From Pirellulales bacterium (GTDB lineage: Bacteria > Planctomycetota > Planctomycetia > Pirellulales > JAEUIK01): 64,000 nt of DNA. Location: NCBI GenBank assembly GCA_019694455.1, contig JAIBBY010000017.1, forward strand, positions 1-64,000. Direction: 5' to 3'. Position numbers and translations under genes: made by a program. How positions within the stretch are numbered: position 1 is the first letter of the stretch; each line of letters starts with the position of its first letter. Positions 1 to 10,811 of this stretch are shown piece by piece. The notes beneath the pieces are model-generated. The model was not told the DNA's origin and made no database searches. It worked only from the letters and a program-made list of their open reading frames with translations.

Positions 1-135
1 GAGACGCAAAGACGCGGAGGTGAGATGGAGGAGATTAAGAAAAATGCCCCCTCACCGCGACCTGCGGTCGCTGCCTCTCCCCCTACTGCGCTTCGCTGCG
101 TGGGGGCGAGGCGGGAAGAAGGGGGAGTAGGGGAG
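1..135. repeat. Intergenic palindrome-rich repeat, copy A
   Basis: An A/G-rich stretch resembling 'gacgcaaagacgcggagg' is followed from about 47 by a module that begins CCCCCTCACCGCG and contains TACTGCGCTTCGCTGCGTGG. A close copy of the whole arrangement lies at about 50939-51053. Several short inverted repeats (such as GACCTGCGGTC) suggest it can fold when transcribed. It encodes nothing convincing and looks like a dispersed REP- or MITE-like element. Confidence 0.6.
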
Positions 136-186
136 GGCTGATTTTTGCCGAGTGTTTTGCGAAACCGAAGGCGGCAAGGCCCCTCG

Positions 187-216
187 TTGACACCTGCCTA
201 CGATACCGGCCAGAAT
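187..216 (+). promoter_or_regulatory. Candidate sigma-70 promoter for the FGGY kinase operon
   Basis: TTGACA at 187-192 is a perfect -35 hexamer. After an 18-base spacer comes CAGAAT (4 of 6 matches to TATAAT). Predicted transcription starts near 223, giving a leader of about 20 bases before the kinase ATG. This is assigned by consensus only. Confidence 0.35.
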
Positions 217-241
217 CGGCTCCCTTGGAGTCGACGAATTG

Positions 242-1873
242 ATGAATCTTGCCAGCACGAATTCTCACCCGCAATGCGTGCTGGCGATTGATCTGGGGAG
301 CGGCGGTCCCAAGGCAATTCTCTATTCCGCCGACGGCCGCCTATTGGCCAGCGCCAGCCGCAAGGTGGACACCTATCTCACCGCCGATGGCGGCGGCGAG
401 CAAGACGCCAATCAGTGGTGGCGGGCGGTCTGCGAGGCTGCCCGCGAGGTGACTGCGGCGGGCGTCGTGCCGCGCGAAAGCATTGTGGCGATCGCCTGCG
501 CCACGCAATGGTCGGTGATCGTGCCAGTCGACCAGGCCGGCGAGCCGCTGCACAACGCGATTCATTGGACCGATAGCCGCGGCGCGCGGCACACCAAGCG
601 CGTGATGGATGGGCCGATCAAGGTGAGCGGGTATGGCGTGCGGCAGTTGATCCGCTGGCTGCGGATGACCGGCGGCGTGCCGACGCACTCGGGCGCGGAC
701 TCCTTGGCGCATGTGCTGTTTCTCAAGCACGAGCGGCCCGACGTCTATCGCGCGGCGTACAAGCTGCTGGAGCCGATGGACTTTATCAACTTTCGGCTCA
801 CCGGTCGCTGCGCGGCGTCGTACTCCACCGCGTTTCCTTATTTGCTCACCGACAATCGCAACGCGCGGCGCATCGACTACGACCCGGTGCTGTTGGCCTG
901 GTCGGGCGTGGATCGGGAGAAGCTGCCCGACTTGTTGCCGGTCGACACCGTGCTGGGGCCGGTGAAGCCGGAGATGGCCGAGCTGTGGGGCGTGCCGCGC
1001 GAGACGCCGGTGGTGATTGGCATTGGCGACACACAGGCGGCGCTGGTGGGGAGCGGCGCGGTGGCCGAGTACGCCGGGCATGTGTGCGTGGGGACGACGT
1101 CTTGGATGAGTTGTCATGTGCCGTTCAAGAAGACGCATATTGGCAACTTCATCGCCACCATGCCGGCGGCGCTGCCGGGCCGCAACATGGTGATGGCGGA
1201 GCAAGGGGCGGCGGGCAAGTGCCTGGAGACGTTTTTGGATCAGTGGCTATTGGCCGACGACGCGCTGAGCCACGCCCCGCGTCCGGCCGACGCCTGGGAG
1301 CGGTTGGAGCAACTGGTTTCGTCGGTGGCGCCTGGGAGCGACGGGCTGATCTTTTTGCCGTGGCTCAACGGCGCGGGGCCCCCCAGCGGCGACGCCGACA
1401 TGCGCGGCGGATTTTGGAATCAATCACTGTTGCACCATCGCGGGCACGCGGCGCGAGCGGTGATGGAAGGGGTGACGTACAATCTGCGTTGGGTTCGCGA
1501 CGCGATAGGCCGCTTCACCGGGCGGCCGTTCGCGGAGCTGAACTTTATTGGCGGCGGCGCGCGCTCGCCAACGTGGTGTCAGACGCTGGCCAACGTGCTG
1601 AACGTGCCGGTGCGGCAGATGGCCGATCCGACCTACGCCTTGGCCCGCGGCGCGGCGCTCACGGCGCTGGCGGCGCTAGGTAAGTTGCCGCTGGAGGAGA
1701 TACCGCGCGTGGTGAAGGTGCGGGCGACCTTTGAACCGCAGGCCGAGCACCGCGCCACGTACGACGAACTATTCAAAGCGTTCCTGGCCGCTTATAAAGC
1801 GAATCGACCACTGTTTCGCCGATTAAACCGCTCGCCGCTACGCCGGCCGGCGATCGCCGATCCACCCGCTTAA
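242..1873 (+). CDS. FGGY-family carbohydrate kinase (xylulokinase-like)
   Basis: This 543-residue cytoplasmic protein has the two-domain FGGY/actin-like ATPase plan. The N-terminal phosphate-binding strand LAIDLGSGG lies near residue 15, a second one (IGIGDTQAAL) near 258, and the C-terminal adenosine loop FIGGGARSP near 435. Family members phosphorylate sugars or polyols with ATP. This one is closest in feel to xylulokinases, but the substrate cannot be read from sequence. The ATG at 242 is preferred over an in-frame TTG just before it, with GGAG about 11 bases upstream. The stop is 12 bases before a PLP-dependent lyase, so the two are probably one transcript and may act in one pathway. Confidence 0.85.
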   Translation: MNLASTNSHPQCVLAIDLGSGGPKAILYSADGRLLASASRKVDTYLTADGGGEQDANQWWRAVCEAAREVTAAGVVPRESIVAIACATQWSVIVPVDQAGEPLHNAIHWTDSRGARHTKRVMDGPIKVSGYGVRQLIRWLRMTGGVPTHSGADSLAHVLFLKHERPDVYRAAYKLLEPMDFINFRLTGRCAASYSTAFPYLLTDNRNARRIDYDPVLLAWSGVDREKLPDLLPVDTVLGPVKPEMAELWGVPRETPVVIGIGDTQAALVGSGAVAEYAGHVCVGTTSWMSCHVPFKKTHIGNFIATMPAALPGRNMVMAEQGAAGKCLETFLDQWLLADDALSHAPRPADAWERLEQLVSSVAPGSDGLIFLPWLNGAGPPSGDADMRGGFWNQSLLHHRGHAARAVMEGVTYNLRWVRDAIGRFTGRPFAELNFIGGGARSPTWCQTLANVLNVPVRQMADPTYALARGAALTALAALGKLPLEEIPRVVKVRATFEPQAEHRATYDELFKAFLAAYKANRPLFRRLNRSPLRRPAIADPPA

Positions 1874-1885
1874 GGAGTCTCTGCC

Positions 1886-3316
<1,431 letters not shown>

Positions 3317-3628
3317 GAGTCGGGGGTAGTGGAGAGTGGCAAGGGAAGGCCCCTCATCCGGCCTGTCGGCCACCTTCTCCCCGCAAGCGGGGCGAAGGCC
3401 GAAATCGGCTCGCTCGTGGCGCGGCGGACTCCGCTAGTGGGAAGAGACTCACGCCAAGCGGGCTAAGACGCGAAGGAAAGATTGTTCACCGCTGAGACGC
3501 CGAGGCGCGGGGAGGAAAGAAAGGGAGGGGGCACGTCAGTCAGCGGAGCAGGAGACCAGTTGAGCAGTTGAAGCGACTCATAGGCCGCTACGCCTATCGC
3601 TAACTATGTTCATTTTTTGGGGCCGCGC
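3317..3628. other. Non-coding interval with repeats
   Basis: Apart from the repeat copy at its start and the purine-rich 'gagacgccgaggcgcgg' stretch near 3493-3520, nothing here looks coding. No strong promoter hexamers were seen for the following membrane-protein gene. Confidence 0.5.
3350..3404. repeat. Intergenic repeat type 2, copy 1
   Basis: The element begins CCCCTCATCCGG and contains the short palindromes GGCCTGTCGGCC and CCCCGCAAGCGGGG, ending GCGAAGGCCGA. Nearly identical copies lie at 4641-4693 and, more diverged, at 13844-13891. All three are intergenic, directly after a stop codon region. It is followed (about 3460-3520) by a stretch related to the purine-rich module at the left end of the window. 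Confidence 0.65.
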
Positions 3629-4561
3629 ATGTCGTCGAACCAGCGCATCATCGTGTTCGCCCTGCTCTCCGTGGTGCTGGGCATGGGCAATGTGCTGCTG
3701 TTGCCGATGGACGATGCCGATCGAATTGCGGCGCTGTTTGTGCTGGGCTTTATGACTGCCGAGCCCGCGCTGCTGGGGCTGTGGGGGGTGTTTGGTACAG
3801 CGCCGCCTGCGGTTCGCGTTACGGGAGCGTTTTATCTCTCTGGGCTGTGCGCGCTGACCTGGCTGCTGGGTGTGGCGAGCAATCGAGGTCGGGTCATCGA
3901 TGCGGAAACCTTCGTGCAGATGATCGTCATGGCGGTCGCGATTTGCGGCGCCGCGCAATTCATTGGCTGGTGGCTGCGCCGATATCGCGGTTGGCGATTG
4001 GTGGCGAGCGGCGGCAGCGATGGGGCGCTTGAGAGCGAGCGCCGTTTTCGCCTCGCGCACCTGCTGGGCTGGATCACGCTGCTATCGGCGACGTTCGCGC
4101 TGTGGGGATTTGTTCCCATCGTCGGAAAATTCGACGGTAGCTTGTTGGATGAGATGTTCATGGTGCTGGTGTTCGTGATGGCGACGTGGCAAATTGTCCC
4201 ACTGTTCGGTTTGGTGTTGGCGCAATCACATCGCGCGCGGCTGCTGGCAATTTGGGTTGCGACTTGCGCAATCAATGGCGCGGCTGTGTACTTTGGGTAC
4301 ACGCGCTGGTGGTGGGTACCTCCAGACGTCCGAGAAGTGTTTTCACTCATGGCCGGCCCGTTGACTTGCACGCTCTTGGTGGCGCTCGTGGCGCGGGCGA
4401 GCGGCCTGCGGCTGTATCAACCGCTGGCCGGAGATGTTTTGCCGGCGCCGTTGGAACCGGGTGAATCGGCCGGCAAGGCCAGCCCGCTGCGCTTTGCCGC
4501 TTTAATTGGCTGCGTGGCCGCGCTGGGGGCGCTGGTGCTGCTGCTGGAGGGGAGGGGGTGA
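3629..4561 (+). CDS. Hypothetical multi-spanning membrane protein
   Basis: I do not recognise a family. The 310-residue product has roughly eight hydrophobic segments, for example VFALLSVVLGMGNVLLL at the N terminus, a leucine-rich LSGLCALTWLLGVA region near residue 75, and a C-terminal alanine/leucine helix ending VLLLLEG. It is therefore an inner-membrane protein without an obvious catalytic motif. The first ATG (MSSNQRI) is taken as the start; a TTG 12 bases upstream also keeps the frame. It stands alone, flanked on both sides by the type 2 repeat. Confidence 0.6.
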   Translation: MSSNQRIIVFALLSVVLGMGNVLLLPMDDADRIAALFVLGFMTAEPALLGLWGVFGTAPPAVRVTGAFYLSGLCALTWLLGVASNRGRVIDAETFVQMIVMAVAICGAAQFIGWWLRRYRGWRLVASGGSDGALESERRFRLAHLLGWITLLSATFALWGFVPIVGKFDGSLLDEMFMVLVFVMATWQIVPLFGLVLAQSHRARLLAIWVATCAINGAAVYFGYTRWWWVPPDVREVFSLMAGPLTCTLLVALVARASGLRLYQPLAGDVLPAPLEPGESAGKASPLRFAALIGCVAALGALVLLLEGRG

Positions 4562-4640
4562 GCGACTACTTGGTTGGCGCGTGCGCCGCGTCTGCTATGG
4601 TTTTGTGCGAGATGATCACTAGTACGAGAAAGTTGGAAGA

Positions 4641-4693
4641 CCCCTCATCCGGCCTGCGGCCACCTTCTCCCCGCAAGCGGGGCGAAGGCCGAG
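4641..4693. repeat. Intergenic repeat type 2, copy 2
   Basis: This is the same CCCCTCATCCGGCC...CCCCGCAAGCGGGGCGAAGGCCGA element as at 3350, with one deletion in the first palindrome (GGCCTGCGGCC). It lies about 80 bases after a stop codon. Confidence 0.65.
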
Positions 4694-4715
4694 ATTTACT
4701 GAGTCATTCGCCACG

Positions 4716-4852
4716 AACACCAACCATTCACCACGAACTACCGGCAGCAACGCCAATCATTTGCCATCATCGCCCATAAGCAGCCACTAAACTCCGATAC
4801 CCAGCACTAACCACCAACACCCACCAAACCACTAGCCACCGATCACTACCTC
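4716..4852 (+). other. A/C-rich, G-poor leader upstream of purine nucleoside phosphorylase
   Basis: About 140 bases with very few G residues, built from loose CCAC/CACCAA repeats, run right up to the ATG of the next gene. There is no purine-rich ribosome binding site. In a GC-rich genome this one-sided composition is conspicuous. It could be an unstructured leader or decayed simple repeat. No known riboswitch pattern was seen. Confidence 0.5.
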
Positions 4853-5683
4853 ATGCTTGACCTTTATCCCAAGATCGAAGCCGCCGTGGCCCGGATTCGG
4901 GCCGCATGTCCCACGCCGCCGGCCGCCGGCATCATCCTCGGCACGGGCCTGGGTGGGCTGGCCGCGCAGATCGAGTCTCCGATTACGCTCAGTTACGACG
5001 AGGTGCCGCACTTCTCGCGCTCGACCGCCACGGGGCACACCGGCCGGTTGGTGTGCGGCCGGCTGGAAGGCGTGCCGGTCATCGCCATGGAAGGGCGGAT
5101 TCACGCTTACGAGGGTTACCCGCTGGCGCAGATCACCTTTCCGGTGCGGGTGATGAAGGCGCTGGGCGCCAATCTATTGATCGTCTCCAACGCCTGCGGC
5201 GGGATGAATCCCTACTATCGCGGCGGCGACATCATGGTGATCGACGACCATATCAACCTGATGAACGACAACCCGCTGATCGGCGTCAACGACGATCGGC
5301 TGGGGCCGCGCTTTCCGGACATGTGCCGCCCTTACGACCCGGCGCTGATTGAGCGGGCCTTGGACATCGCGCGGCGCGAAAACATCTGTGCGCACCGCGG
5401 CGTGTATGTGGCGGTGACGGGGCCGAATCTGGAGACGCGCGCGGAGTATCGCTTTTTGCGGGCCATCGGCGCCGACGTGGTGGGCATGTCGACCGTGCCC
5501 GAGGTGATTGTGGCGGTGCATGCGGGGCTGCGCGTGTTGGGCCTTTCGATCGTGACTGATTTGTGTCTGCCCGACGCGCTGCAGCCAGCGAACATCGAGG
5601 AGATCATCGCGCGTGCGAACGAGGCGGAGCCGAAGCTGCAAAAGATCGTGCGCGGCGTGTTGGCGGCCGAGCGGGAGCGCTAG
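4853..5683 (+). CDS. punA: Purine nucleoside phosphorylase (trimeric, PNP/MTAP family)
   Basis: The 276-residue enzyme phosphorolyses purine (deoxy)nucleosides to base plus (deoxy)ribose-1-phosphate in purine salvage. Family landmarks are IILGTGLGGLA near residue 24, the phosphate-binding FSRSTATGHTGRLVCG, EGRIHAYEGYP, SNACGGMNPYY, GVYVAVTGPNLETRAEY and GMSTVPEVIVAVHAG. Length is normal for the trimeric class. The stop is 2 bases from the start of the ThuA-like gene, so the pair may be cotranscribed. An A/C-rich leader without a clear Shine-Dalgarno site precedes it. Confidence 0.92.
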   Translation: MLDLYPKIEAAVARIRAACPTPPAAGIILGTGLGGLAAQIESPITLSYDEVPHFSRSTATGHTGRLVCGRLEGVPVIAMEGRIHAYEGYPLAQITFPVRVMKALGANLLIVSNACGGMNPYYRGGDIMVIDDHINLMNDNPLIGVNDDRLGPRFPDMCRPYDPALIERALDIARRENICAHRGVYVAVTGPNLETRAEYRFLRAIGADVVGMSTVPEVIVAVHAGLRVLGLSIVTDLCLPDALQPANIEEIIARANEAEPKLQKIVRGVLAAERER

Positions 5684-5685
5684 CC

Positions 5686-6438
5686 ATGCGATGGCGGCAT
5701 GGATCGCGTCGCGCGTTTTTGGCGGGCGCCATCGCCGGCGCGGCGGCGGCGCTGGGTCAATCCGCCGCTGGCGCGCACGGCGCGCCAACACGGCGGCCGC
5801 TAACCGTGCTGTTGGTGTCTGGCTCGTTGGAGTACAAATCGGACGAGTCGCTGACCGGTTACGCCGAGTATCTGGAGCGCGAGCACGGCATCCGTTCGCT
5901 GAAGGCCTTTCGCAAGAGTGACGATAACCTGCCGGGCCTCGAACAACTCGACGAGTGCGACGTGATGCTCTTGTTCACGCGGCGGATGACCATCGACGGC
6001 GAGCCGCTGGAGCGCGTCAAGAAGTATTGCCTGTCGGGGCGGCCGGTGGTGGGGGTGCGCACGGCGAGCCATGCGTTTCAAAACTGGCTGGCGCTCGACA
6101 AGGAGGTGTTTGGCGGCGACTACGGCAATCACTATGCCGACGGGCCGAAGACGCGGATCGAAATGGTCGACGCGACCCGCGAGCATCCGATCTTGGCGGG
6201 CTTTGAGCCGTATGAATCGGCGGGGAGCTTATACCGCAATCGGCAGGTCGCTAGCGATGTGACGGTGCTACTACGTGGCAGCATCCCGGGGCACACCGAG
6301 CCGATCGCCTGGACGCGCGAGCAGCGTGGCGGGCGGGTGTTTTACACCTCGCTGGGGCATCCTGGCGATTTTGGCGAAGCCAGCTTTCGCCGCATGCTGG
6401 CAAACGGGCTGCTGTGGACGACCGGCCGAGTTGGCTAG
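5686..6438 (+). CDS. Tat-exported ThuA-like (glutamine-amidotransferase-fold) protein
   Basis: The start is the ATG two bases after the preceding stop; upstream in-frame codons are out-of-frame PNP sequence. The N terminus (RHGSRRAFLAGAIAG) is a twin-arginine signal, so the 250-residue product is probably exported. The mature part has the ThuA trefactor: a strand VLLVSGS, the helix region following CDVMLLFTRR, then VVGVRTASHAF, the conserved GGDYGNHY, and the late GGRVFYTSLGHPGDF. ThuA-like proteins are common in planctomycetes, often near sugar metabolism genes, but their reaction is not established. Confidence 0.8.
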   Translation: MRWRHGSRRAFLAGAIAGAAAALGQSAAGAHGAPTRRPLTVLLVSGSLEYKSDESLTGYAEYLEREHGIRSLKAFRKSDDNLPGLEQLDECDVMLLFTRRMTIDGEPLERVKKYCLSGRPVVGVRTASHAFQNWLALDKEVFGGDYGNHYADGPKTRIEMVDATREHPILAGFEPYESAGSLYRNRQVASDVTVLLRGSIPGHTEPIAWTREQRGGRVFYTSLGHPGDFGEASFRRMLANGLLWTTGRVG

Positions 6439-6674
6439 CGGCCGATGCTAGCGCCCGTTTTGGCAAGCTCTTTCGATTGGGCAAAGCAGCGGCGCGGCGG
6501 CGAGTCTTGCGGACTTCGGCGCCCTTGCCATGCGCGACGGCTGGTTTGCTTGAAGTGTGCGGCGCGCGACGAAGAAACTCATTGGAGCGATTGGACCAAT
6601 CGCTCTGGCGGTTTGGCATGTGCCGACGCGCCGCAGCGGTGAGACGCGAATCCGACCTGCCACGACGAGACTGC

Positions 6675-8042
6675 ATGCGAACCACCTGGCCTTGTTTTTT
6701 GATCGTCGCCGCTTGTTGCCTGTGGCGCGCTGACATCGCCGGCGCTCAGCCCGCGAAACAGCCGGCGGCGCCTCCCCCGTCACCGCCTGCGGTGGCGCAA
6801 TTTGGCCTACATGCGCCACCGAGCGGCGCGGCGCGAGTGACGCCGCTACCGCCCGCCGCGCCGGAGACGGTTCGCGGACGCAAGGTGCCGGGCACGACGC
6901 TGGACGAAGTGGTGGGCATGGCGCTGGCCAACAGCCCCAACTTGCGCGAGGCGGCCGATGCCGCCACCGCGGCGCGGGGCGAAGCGCTGCAGGCGGGGCT
7001 GTATCCGAACCCGACGATCAATGTGCAGTCGCCGCAGATGTCGGGGGCGGAGTCTCAGTACAACGGCTTTGCAACGCAAGAATTCATCACGGCCGGCAAG
7101 TTGCGGCTCAGTCGCGGCGCGGCGATGCAAGGCTGGCGGCAAGCGCAGTTGAACTTTGTGCGCACGCGGTTTGAATTGTTGACCGCGGTGCGCACGACCT
7201 TCTACAGCACGCTGGTGGCCCAAGAGCGGGTGGAGGTGCTGCGCAACCTGGTGGGCGTGGCGACGCGCTCGCGCGAGGCGGCCGAAAAGTTGTACGAAGG
7301 GGGGGAAGGCGCCAAGACCGACGCGCTGCTGTTGCGCATCGAGCAGGACCGCGCCGAGATGGAACTGGAGAACGCGCTGGCGCTCTTGGCGGCCACGCGC
7401 CGCGAGTTGACGGCGGCGATTGGGTTGCCACAGATCACCATCATGCGCGTACGCGGCGACTTGTCGGCGGCGCTACCCGACTTGCAATACGAGGCGGTGC
7501 GGCAAGGAGTGCTCTCGCGCAACGCGGCGGCCGAGATTGCCCGCGTGGAGATTCGCCGCAATCGGCTGTTGCTCGAACGGGCGATCGTGGAACCGATACC
7601 GAACCTGACGGCGATGGCGGGTTATCAGCGGCAGATCTTTCCGGAGATGCACCAGGCGATCTGGCAATTCACCATGACGGTGCCGCTGTGGAACCGCAAT
7701 CAAGGGAACATCCGCGCGGCGCAAGCCAACGTGGGGGTGGCCTCGCAGCAATTGGCGCGCGTGCAGAACGAACTTTCGGCGCAGGTGGCCGAGGCGCTGG
7801 GCAACTTCATTCAGGCGCAAGAGCGGGTGAATTATTTCCAGCGCGAGATTCTGCCACGCGCGCGGGAGATACAGCACATCAACGCCGAGGCGTTTGCGCA
7901 GGGGGAGGTCGACTTCCTGCGGTTGTTGGCGTCGCAGCGGACGCTGCTGGAAAGCAATCTGGCCAACGTGGCGTCACAGGAACAGCGGTGGCTGGCCGGC
8001 GCGCGGCTGGCGGGACTATTGCAGATTGAGCGGTTTCCGTAG
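6675..8042 (+). CDS. TolC-family outer-membrane efflux protein
   Basis: The ATG beginning MRTTWPCFLIVAACC gives a clean signal peptide cut near GAQPAK; longer in-frame extensions upstream lack one. The 455-residue product shows the TolC/OEP repeat organisation: LDEVVGMALANSPNLREAAD near residue 75, the paired YPNPTINVQSP and FATQEFITAGKLRLS blocks, then long amphipathic helices and the second repeat with PNLTAMAGYQRQ and VPLWNRNQGNIRAAQA. Such trimers form the outer-membrane channel of tripartite pumps. No pump genes adjoin it. The RND operon at 24.4-29.5 kb lacks a channel and could use this one (inference). Confidence 0.88.
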   Translation: MRTTWPCFLIVAACCLWRADIAGAQPAKQPAAPPPSPPAVAQFGLHAPPSGAARVTPLPPAAPETVRGRKVPGTTLDEVVGMALANSPNLREAADAATAARGEALQAGLYPNPTINVQSPQMSGAESQYNGFATQEFITAGKLRLSRGAAMQGWRQAQLNFVRTRFELLTAVRTTFYSTLVAQERVEVLRNLVGVATRSREAAEKLYEGGEGAKTDALLLRIEQDRAEMELENALALLAATRRELTAAIGLPQITIMRVRGDLSAALPDLQYEAVRQGVLSRNAAAEIARVEIRRNRLLLERAIVEPIPNLTAMAGYQRQIFPEMHQAIWQFTMTVPLWNRNQGNIRAAQANVGVASQQLARVQNELSAQVAEALGNFIQAQERVNYFQREILPRAREIQHINAEAFAQGEVDFLRLLASQRTLLESNLANVASQEQRWLAGARLAGLLQIERFP

Positions 8043-8063
8043 GGAAGCGGATGCGCGCTGCGC

Positions 8064-10607
8064 CTAGTGGTTGAACAAGAACTCTTTGGTGTTGACGAGC
8101 GCCCAGACGATGTCTTCGTAGGCCTGCTGCTTGTTGGTGTTCTTGGCCAAGTGCGCCGTGGCGATGGCCAGTTCTTCGGCCACGGGCTCGCGCGAGTAGA
8201 CCCACAGATACAGTTCGCGCAGCTTGTCTTCGTCGCCGCGAGCGGCGTCGGCGGCCAGTTTGGCCGCGCGGCCTTGCGCCGCGGTCAGCTTGCCTTGAAT
8301 CTCGGGCGAGTTCAATAAGTGCAAGCTCTGCGCCAGGTTCGCCTCTTGCGAGCGCTCACACTCGCAGGCAGTGTCTGCCTGCGGACGGCCGAACACGGTG
8401 AGGAAGTAACTGTTGGCCTGCTGATCGGGGAGTTGCACGGCGCGGGTGCCGGGAGGCAGGTCGCCAAAGTCGGTGGTCGAATCGGTCACCTGATTGATGG
8501 CGTCGAGCAGCACCTCGGCCGTCAGGCGTTTGGGGTAAAAGCGCGAGTAGTTTTGTTTGTCGCTGAGATTGTACTCGTTGGGCTCCGAGGCCAATTGATA
8601 TGTTTGCGACTGGCAGATTGCGCGGACGAGGCCTTTCAGATCAAAGCCGCTCTCGACGAAGCTCTGCGACAGGGCACTGAGCAGCTCGGGATTGGAGGCG
8701 GGGTTGGTCACGCGCATGTCGTCTTCTGGATCGACCAGCCCGCGATCGAAGAAGTGCTTCCAATAGCGATTGACCAGGGCGGGCGCGAAGAAGGGGTTGT
8801 CCTTGGCCACCATCCAATCGACCAGTAGCTGGCGCGGATCGCGGTCGGCGGCGATATCGTGCACCGGGGCGCCGAGGCCGGCGGGTTTGATGACGGCGCC
8901 GGTCTTGGGGTGCTTGGCGCTGGCGACGCCGCGGTTGTGAAAGATGATCTGCTCGCCGGCGAGTTCGGCCGGCTTGCGGCCGACGCGCGAGAAGAAGGCC
9001 GCCACGCCGAAATAATCGTGCTGGCTCCACTTTTCGAACGGATGATGATGGCAACGGGCGCACTGAATCCGCAGGCCAAGGAAGAGCTGCGCGGTGTCTT
9101 CGACCTGCTGGTTCACTTCTTTTAATTCGCGATACCAGATGACCGGGGGATTGGTGCTCGGCTCGCCAGCGGCGGCGACGATCTCGCGGACGAAGTGGTC
9201 GTACGGCTTGTTGTGATAGAGCGCGTCGCGAATCCAATCGTGAAACGCGAAGGTGCCATGCGCGAAGTCGGCGTTCTCGCGTTTGTTGCGGAGCACGGCG
9301 CTCCACTTGTTGGCGAAGTAGTCGGCATACGCTCCGCTGGCCAAGAGCTCGTCGATCCAGCGATCGCGCTTGGCGGGATCCGGGTCGGCCAGGAACTTTT
9401 TGGTTTCGTCAGGCGTGGGCAACCGGCCGGCAATGTCGATCGCCGTGCGCCGCAGGAAGGTGGCGTCGTCGCAGGGGGCCGAAGGGGGAATGCCGAGCGT
9501 CTTGAGTTTGCCGAACACCAGATCGTCAATGAAGTTTTTGGCGGGCGGAAACGCCTCGACCTTGGCGCCGAGCGGGATGCTGGCGCGGAACACGGCCACC
9601 TGCCCTTGATAGCGGGCCATGATGGCGACGTCGCCGGCCAGATCGAGCGTTTTGACCAAACCGCCGACGCCGACTTCGGCCATTTCTGGATCGTTGGGGT
9701 CATAGGTCGCGGTGCGGGTGACATCCTCGACCGAGCCATCGGTGTAATGCGCGAGAACCGCCACCTGCTGCTGGCCGCGGCGGATCATGGTGCGATTGAC
9801 GGGATAGATTTCGATGCGCGCGACGGAGGGGTCTTCGGGCTTGCCATAGGGCATGCCTTGCTCGATCCAGCGCTTGAGCAGGCGATACTCGTGGCTGTCT
9901 TTGGTGAGCCGCTGGCCGCCGCCGTGCGGGACCGCGTTGGTCGCCTTTTGCAGCACCAGGCTCAACTCGGGCGCGGCGGGAAACACCCGTCGGCCGCGTC
10001 CCTCTTTCACCAGGTATTCATAGTCTTCGCTCGGTTCGAAGCCGAGGAGCGACAGCTTGAAGCCGTTTTGTCCGCTCGCCTTGCCGTGGCAGCCACCGCC
10101 GTTGCAGCCGAGCTTGGTGAAGATGGGGGTGATCTGGTTCGGAAAGTTGATGGGGACTTGTTCGGTGATGTGCGCCACCGTCACGGTGGAGGCAGCGGTC
10201 TTGCCGTCGGGCCCGCTGGCGGTGATCGTCGCCTGACCATCGGCCAGCGGGGTGACCAGTCCGGTCGAGTCGATCTCGACGATACCGGCGGGCGCCGCGC
10301 TATAGACGACCAGAGGGGTGACATCGCGGAGTTGCGCGTTGCCATAGTCGGCGGTGACGACCAATTGGCGGCGGGCGTCGCGGCCGTTGAGGGTGAAGTT
10401 GGCTTCGCCGGGCCTGCCCGCTTCGATGAACAGCGATTGCGCGGGGCCCAGATTTTCGACGGCGGCGGAATCGGCGGGGGCGGGAGTGGCCGCGGGGGTC
10501 GTGGCAGCGGCGGGCGCCGCGGGGGTGTCTTCGGCCATGACCGAGCGGGTGAGGCAGGCAAAACTAGCCAGCGCAGCACAGATGCCGAGTAGGACCGAGC
10601 GACACAT
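8064..10607 (-). CDS. Secreted planctomycete protein: Ig-like + CXXXCH motif + DUF1549 + DUF1553
   Basis: The start at 10607 gives a signal peptide (MCRSVLLGICAALASF, cut near VMAED) and has GGAG upstream. The 847 residues contain a BIG2-like Ig domain (about 60-140), a variant cytochrome-like CNGGGCHGK near 170, a second Ig-like stretch, DUF1549 from about 350 (FIDDLVFGKLKTLGIPP) including CARCHHHPFEKW near 515, and DUF1553 toward the end (PALVNRYWKHFFDRGLVDPEDD, QSQTYQLAS, HLLNSPEIQGKL). These exported proteins are hallmarks of planctomycetes. Their function is unknown, though haem or metal binding by the CXXCH motif is expected. Unlike the pair at 33-37 kb, no DUF1501 gene follows. Confidence 0.88.
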   Translation of the reverse strand: MCRSVLLGICAALASFACLTRSVMAEDTPAAPAAATTPAATPAPADSAAVENLGPAQSLFIEAGRPGEANFTLNGRDARRQLVVTADYGNAQLRDVTPLVVYSAAPAGIVEIDSTGLVTPLADGQATITASGPDGKTAASTVTVAHITEQVPINFPNQITPIFTKLGCNGGGCHGKASGQNGFKLSLLGFEPSEDYEYLVKEGRGRRVFPAAPELSLVLQKATNAVPHGGGQRLTKDSHEYRLLKRWIEQGMPYGKPEDPSVARIEIYPVNRTMIRRGQQQVAVLAHYTDGSVEDVTRTATYDPNDPEMAEVGVGGLVKTLDLAGDVAIMARYQGQVAVFRASIPLGAKVEAFPPAKNFIDDLVFGKLKTLGIPPSAPCDDATFLRRTAIDIAGRLPTPDETKKFLADPDPAKRDRWIDELLASGAYADYFANKWSAVLRNKRENADFAHGTFAFHDWIRDALYHNKPYDHFVREIVAAAGEPSTNPPVIWYRELKEVNQQVEDTAQLFLGLRIQCARCHHHPFEKWSQHDYFGVAAFFSRVGRKPAELAGEQIIFHNRGVASAKHPKTGAVIKPAGLGAPVHDIAADRDPRQLLVDWMVAKDNPFFAPALVNRYWKHFFDRGLVDPEDDMRVTNPASNPELLSALSQSFVESGFDLKGLVRAICQSQTYQLASEPNEYNLSDKQNYSRFYPKRLTAEVLLDAINQVTDSTTDFGDLPPGTRAVQLPDQQANSYFLTVFGRPQADTACECERSQEANLAQSLHLLNSPEIQGKLTAAQGRAAKLAADAARGDEDKLRELYLWVYSREPVAEELAIATAHLAKNTNKQQAYEDIVWALVNTKEFLFNH

Positions 10608-10811
10608 CACTGCATCTCCAGAGGCGGGTTGGGTGGAACAATCCATGTTCTCAGGTGGGCAGGGTTGATTTTCGCAATTCCCGGCGGCATTGGCAAGCAA
10701 ATTTGAACACTTGTTGATGTGTTGGGGCGTTTTGGCAGGGCCTACCAATTGCCCAGGCGGCAAGGGGTTACGGGCGAGGAAGCGGGGGGGCGCTGAGGAG
10801 GTGGGCGGGAA

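Noticed and set aside
341-1204. Long minus-strand frame opposite the FGGY kinase
   Set aside because: It is antisense to a protein with clear kinase motifs, is arginine/histidine rich, and has no family signature. Several similar long antisense frames in this GC-rich window were dropped for the same reason.
4558-4779. Small plus-strand frame after the membrane protein
   Set aside because: It consists mainly of the type 2 intergenic repeat translated, with no conserved motif.
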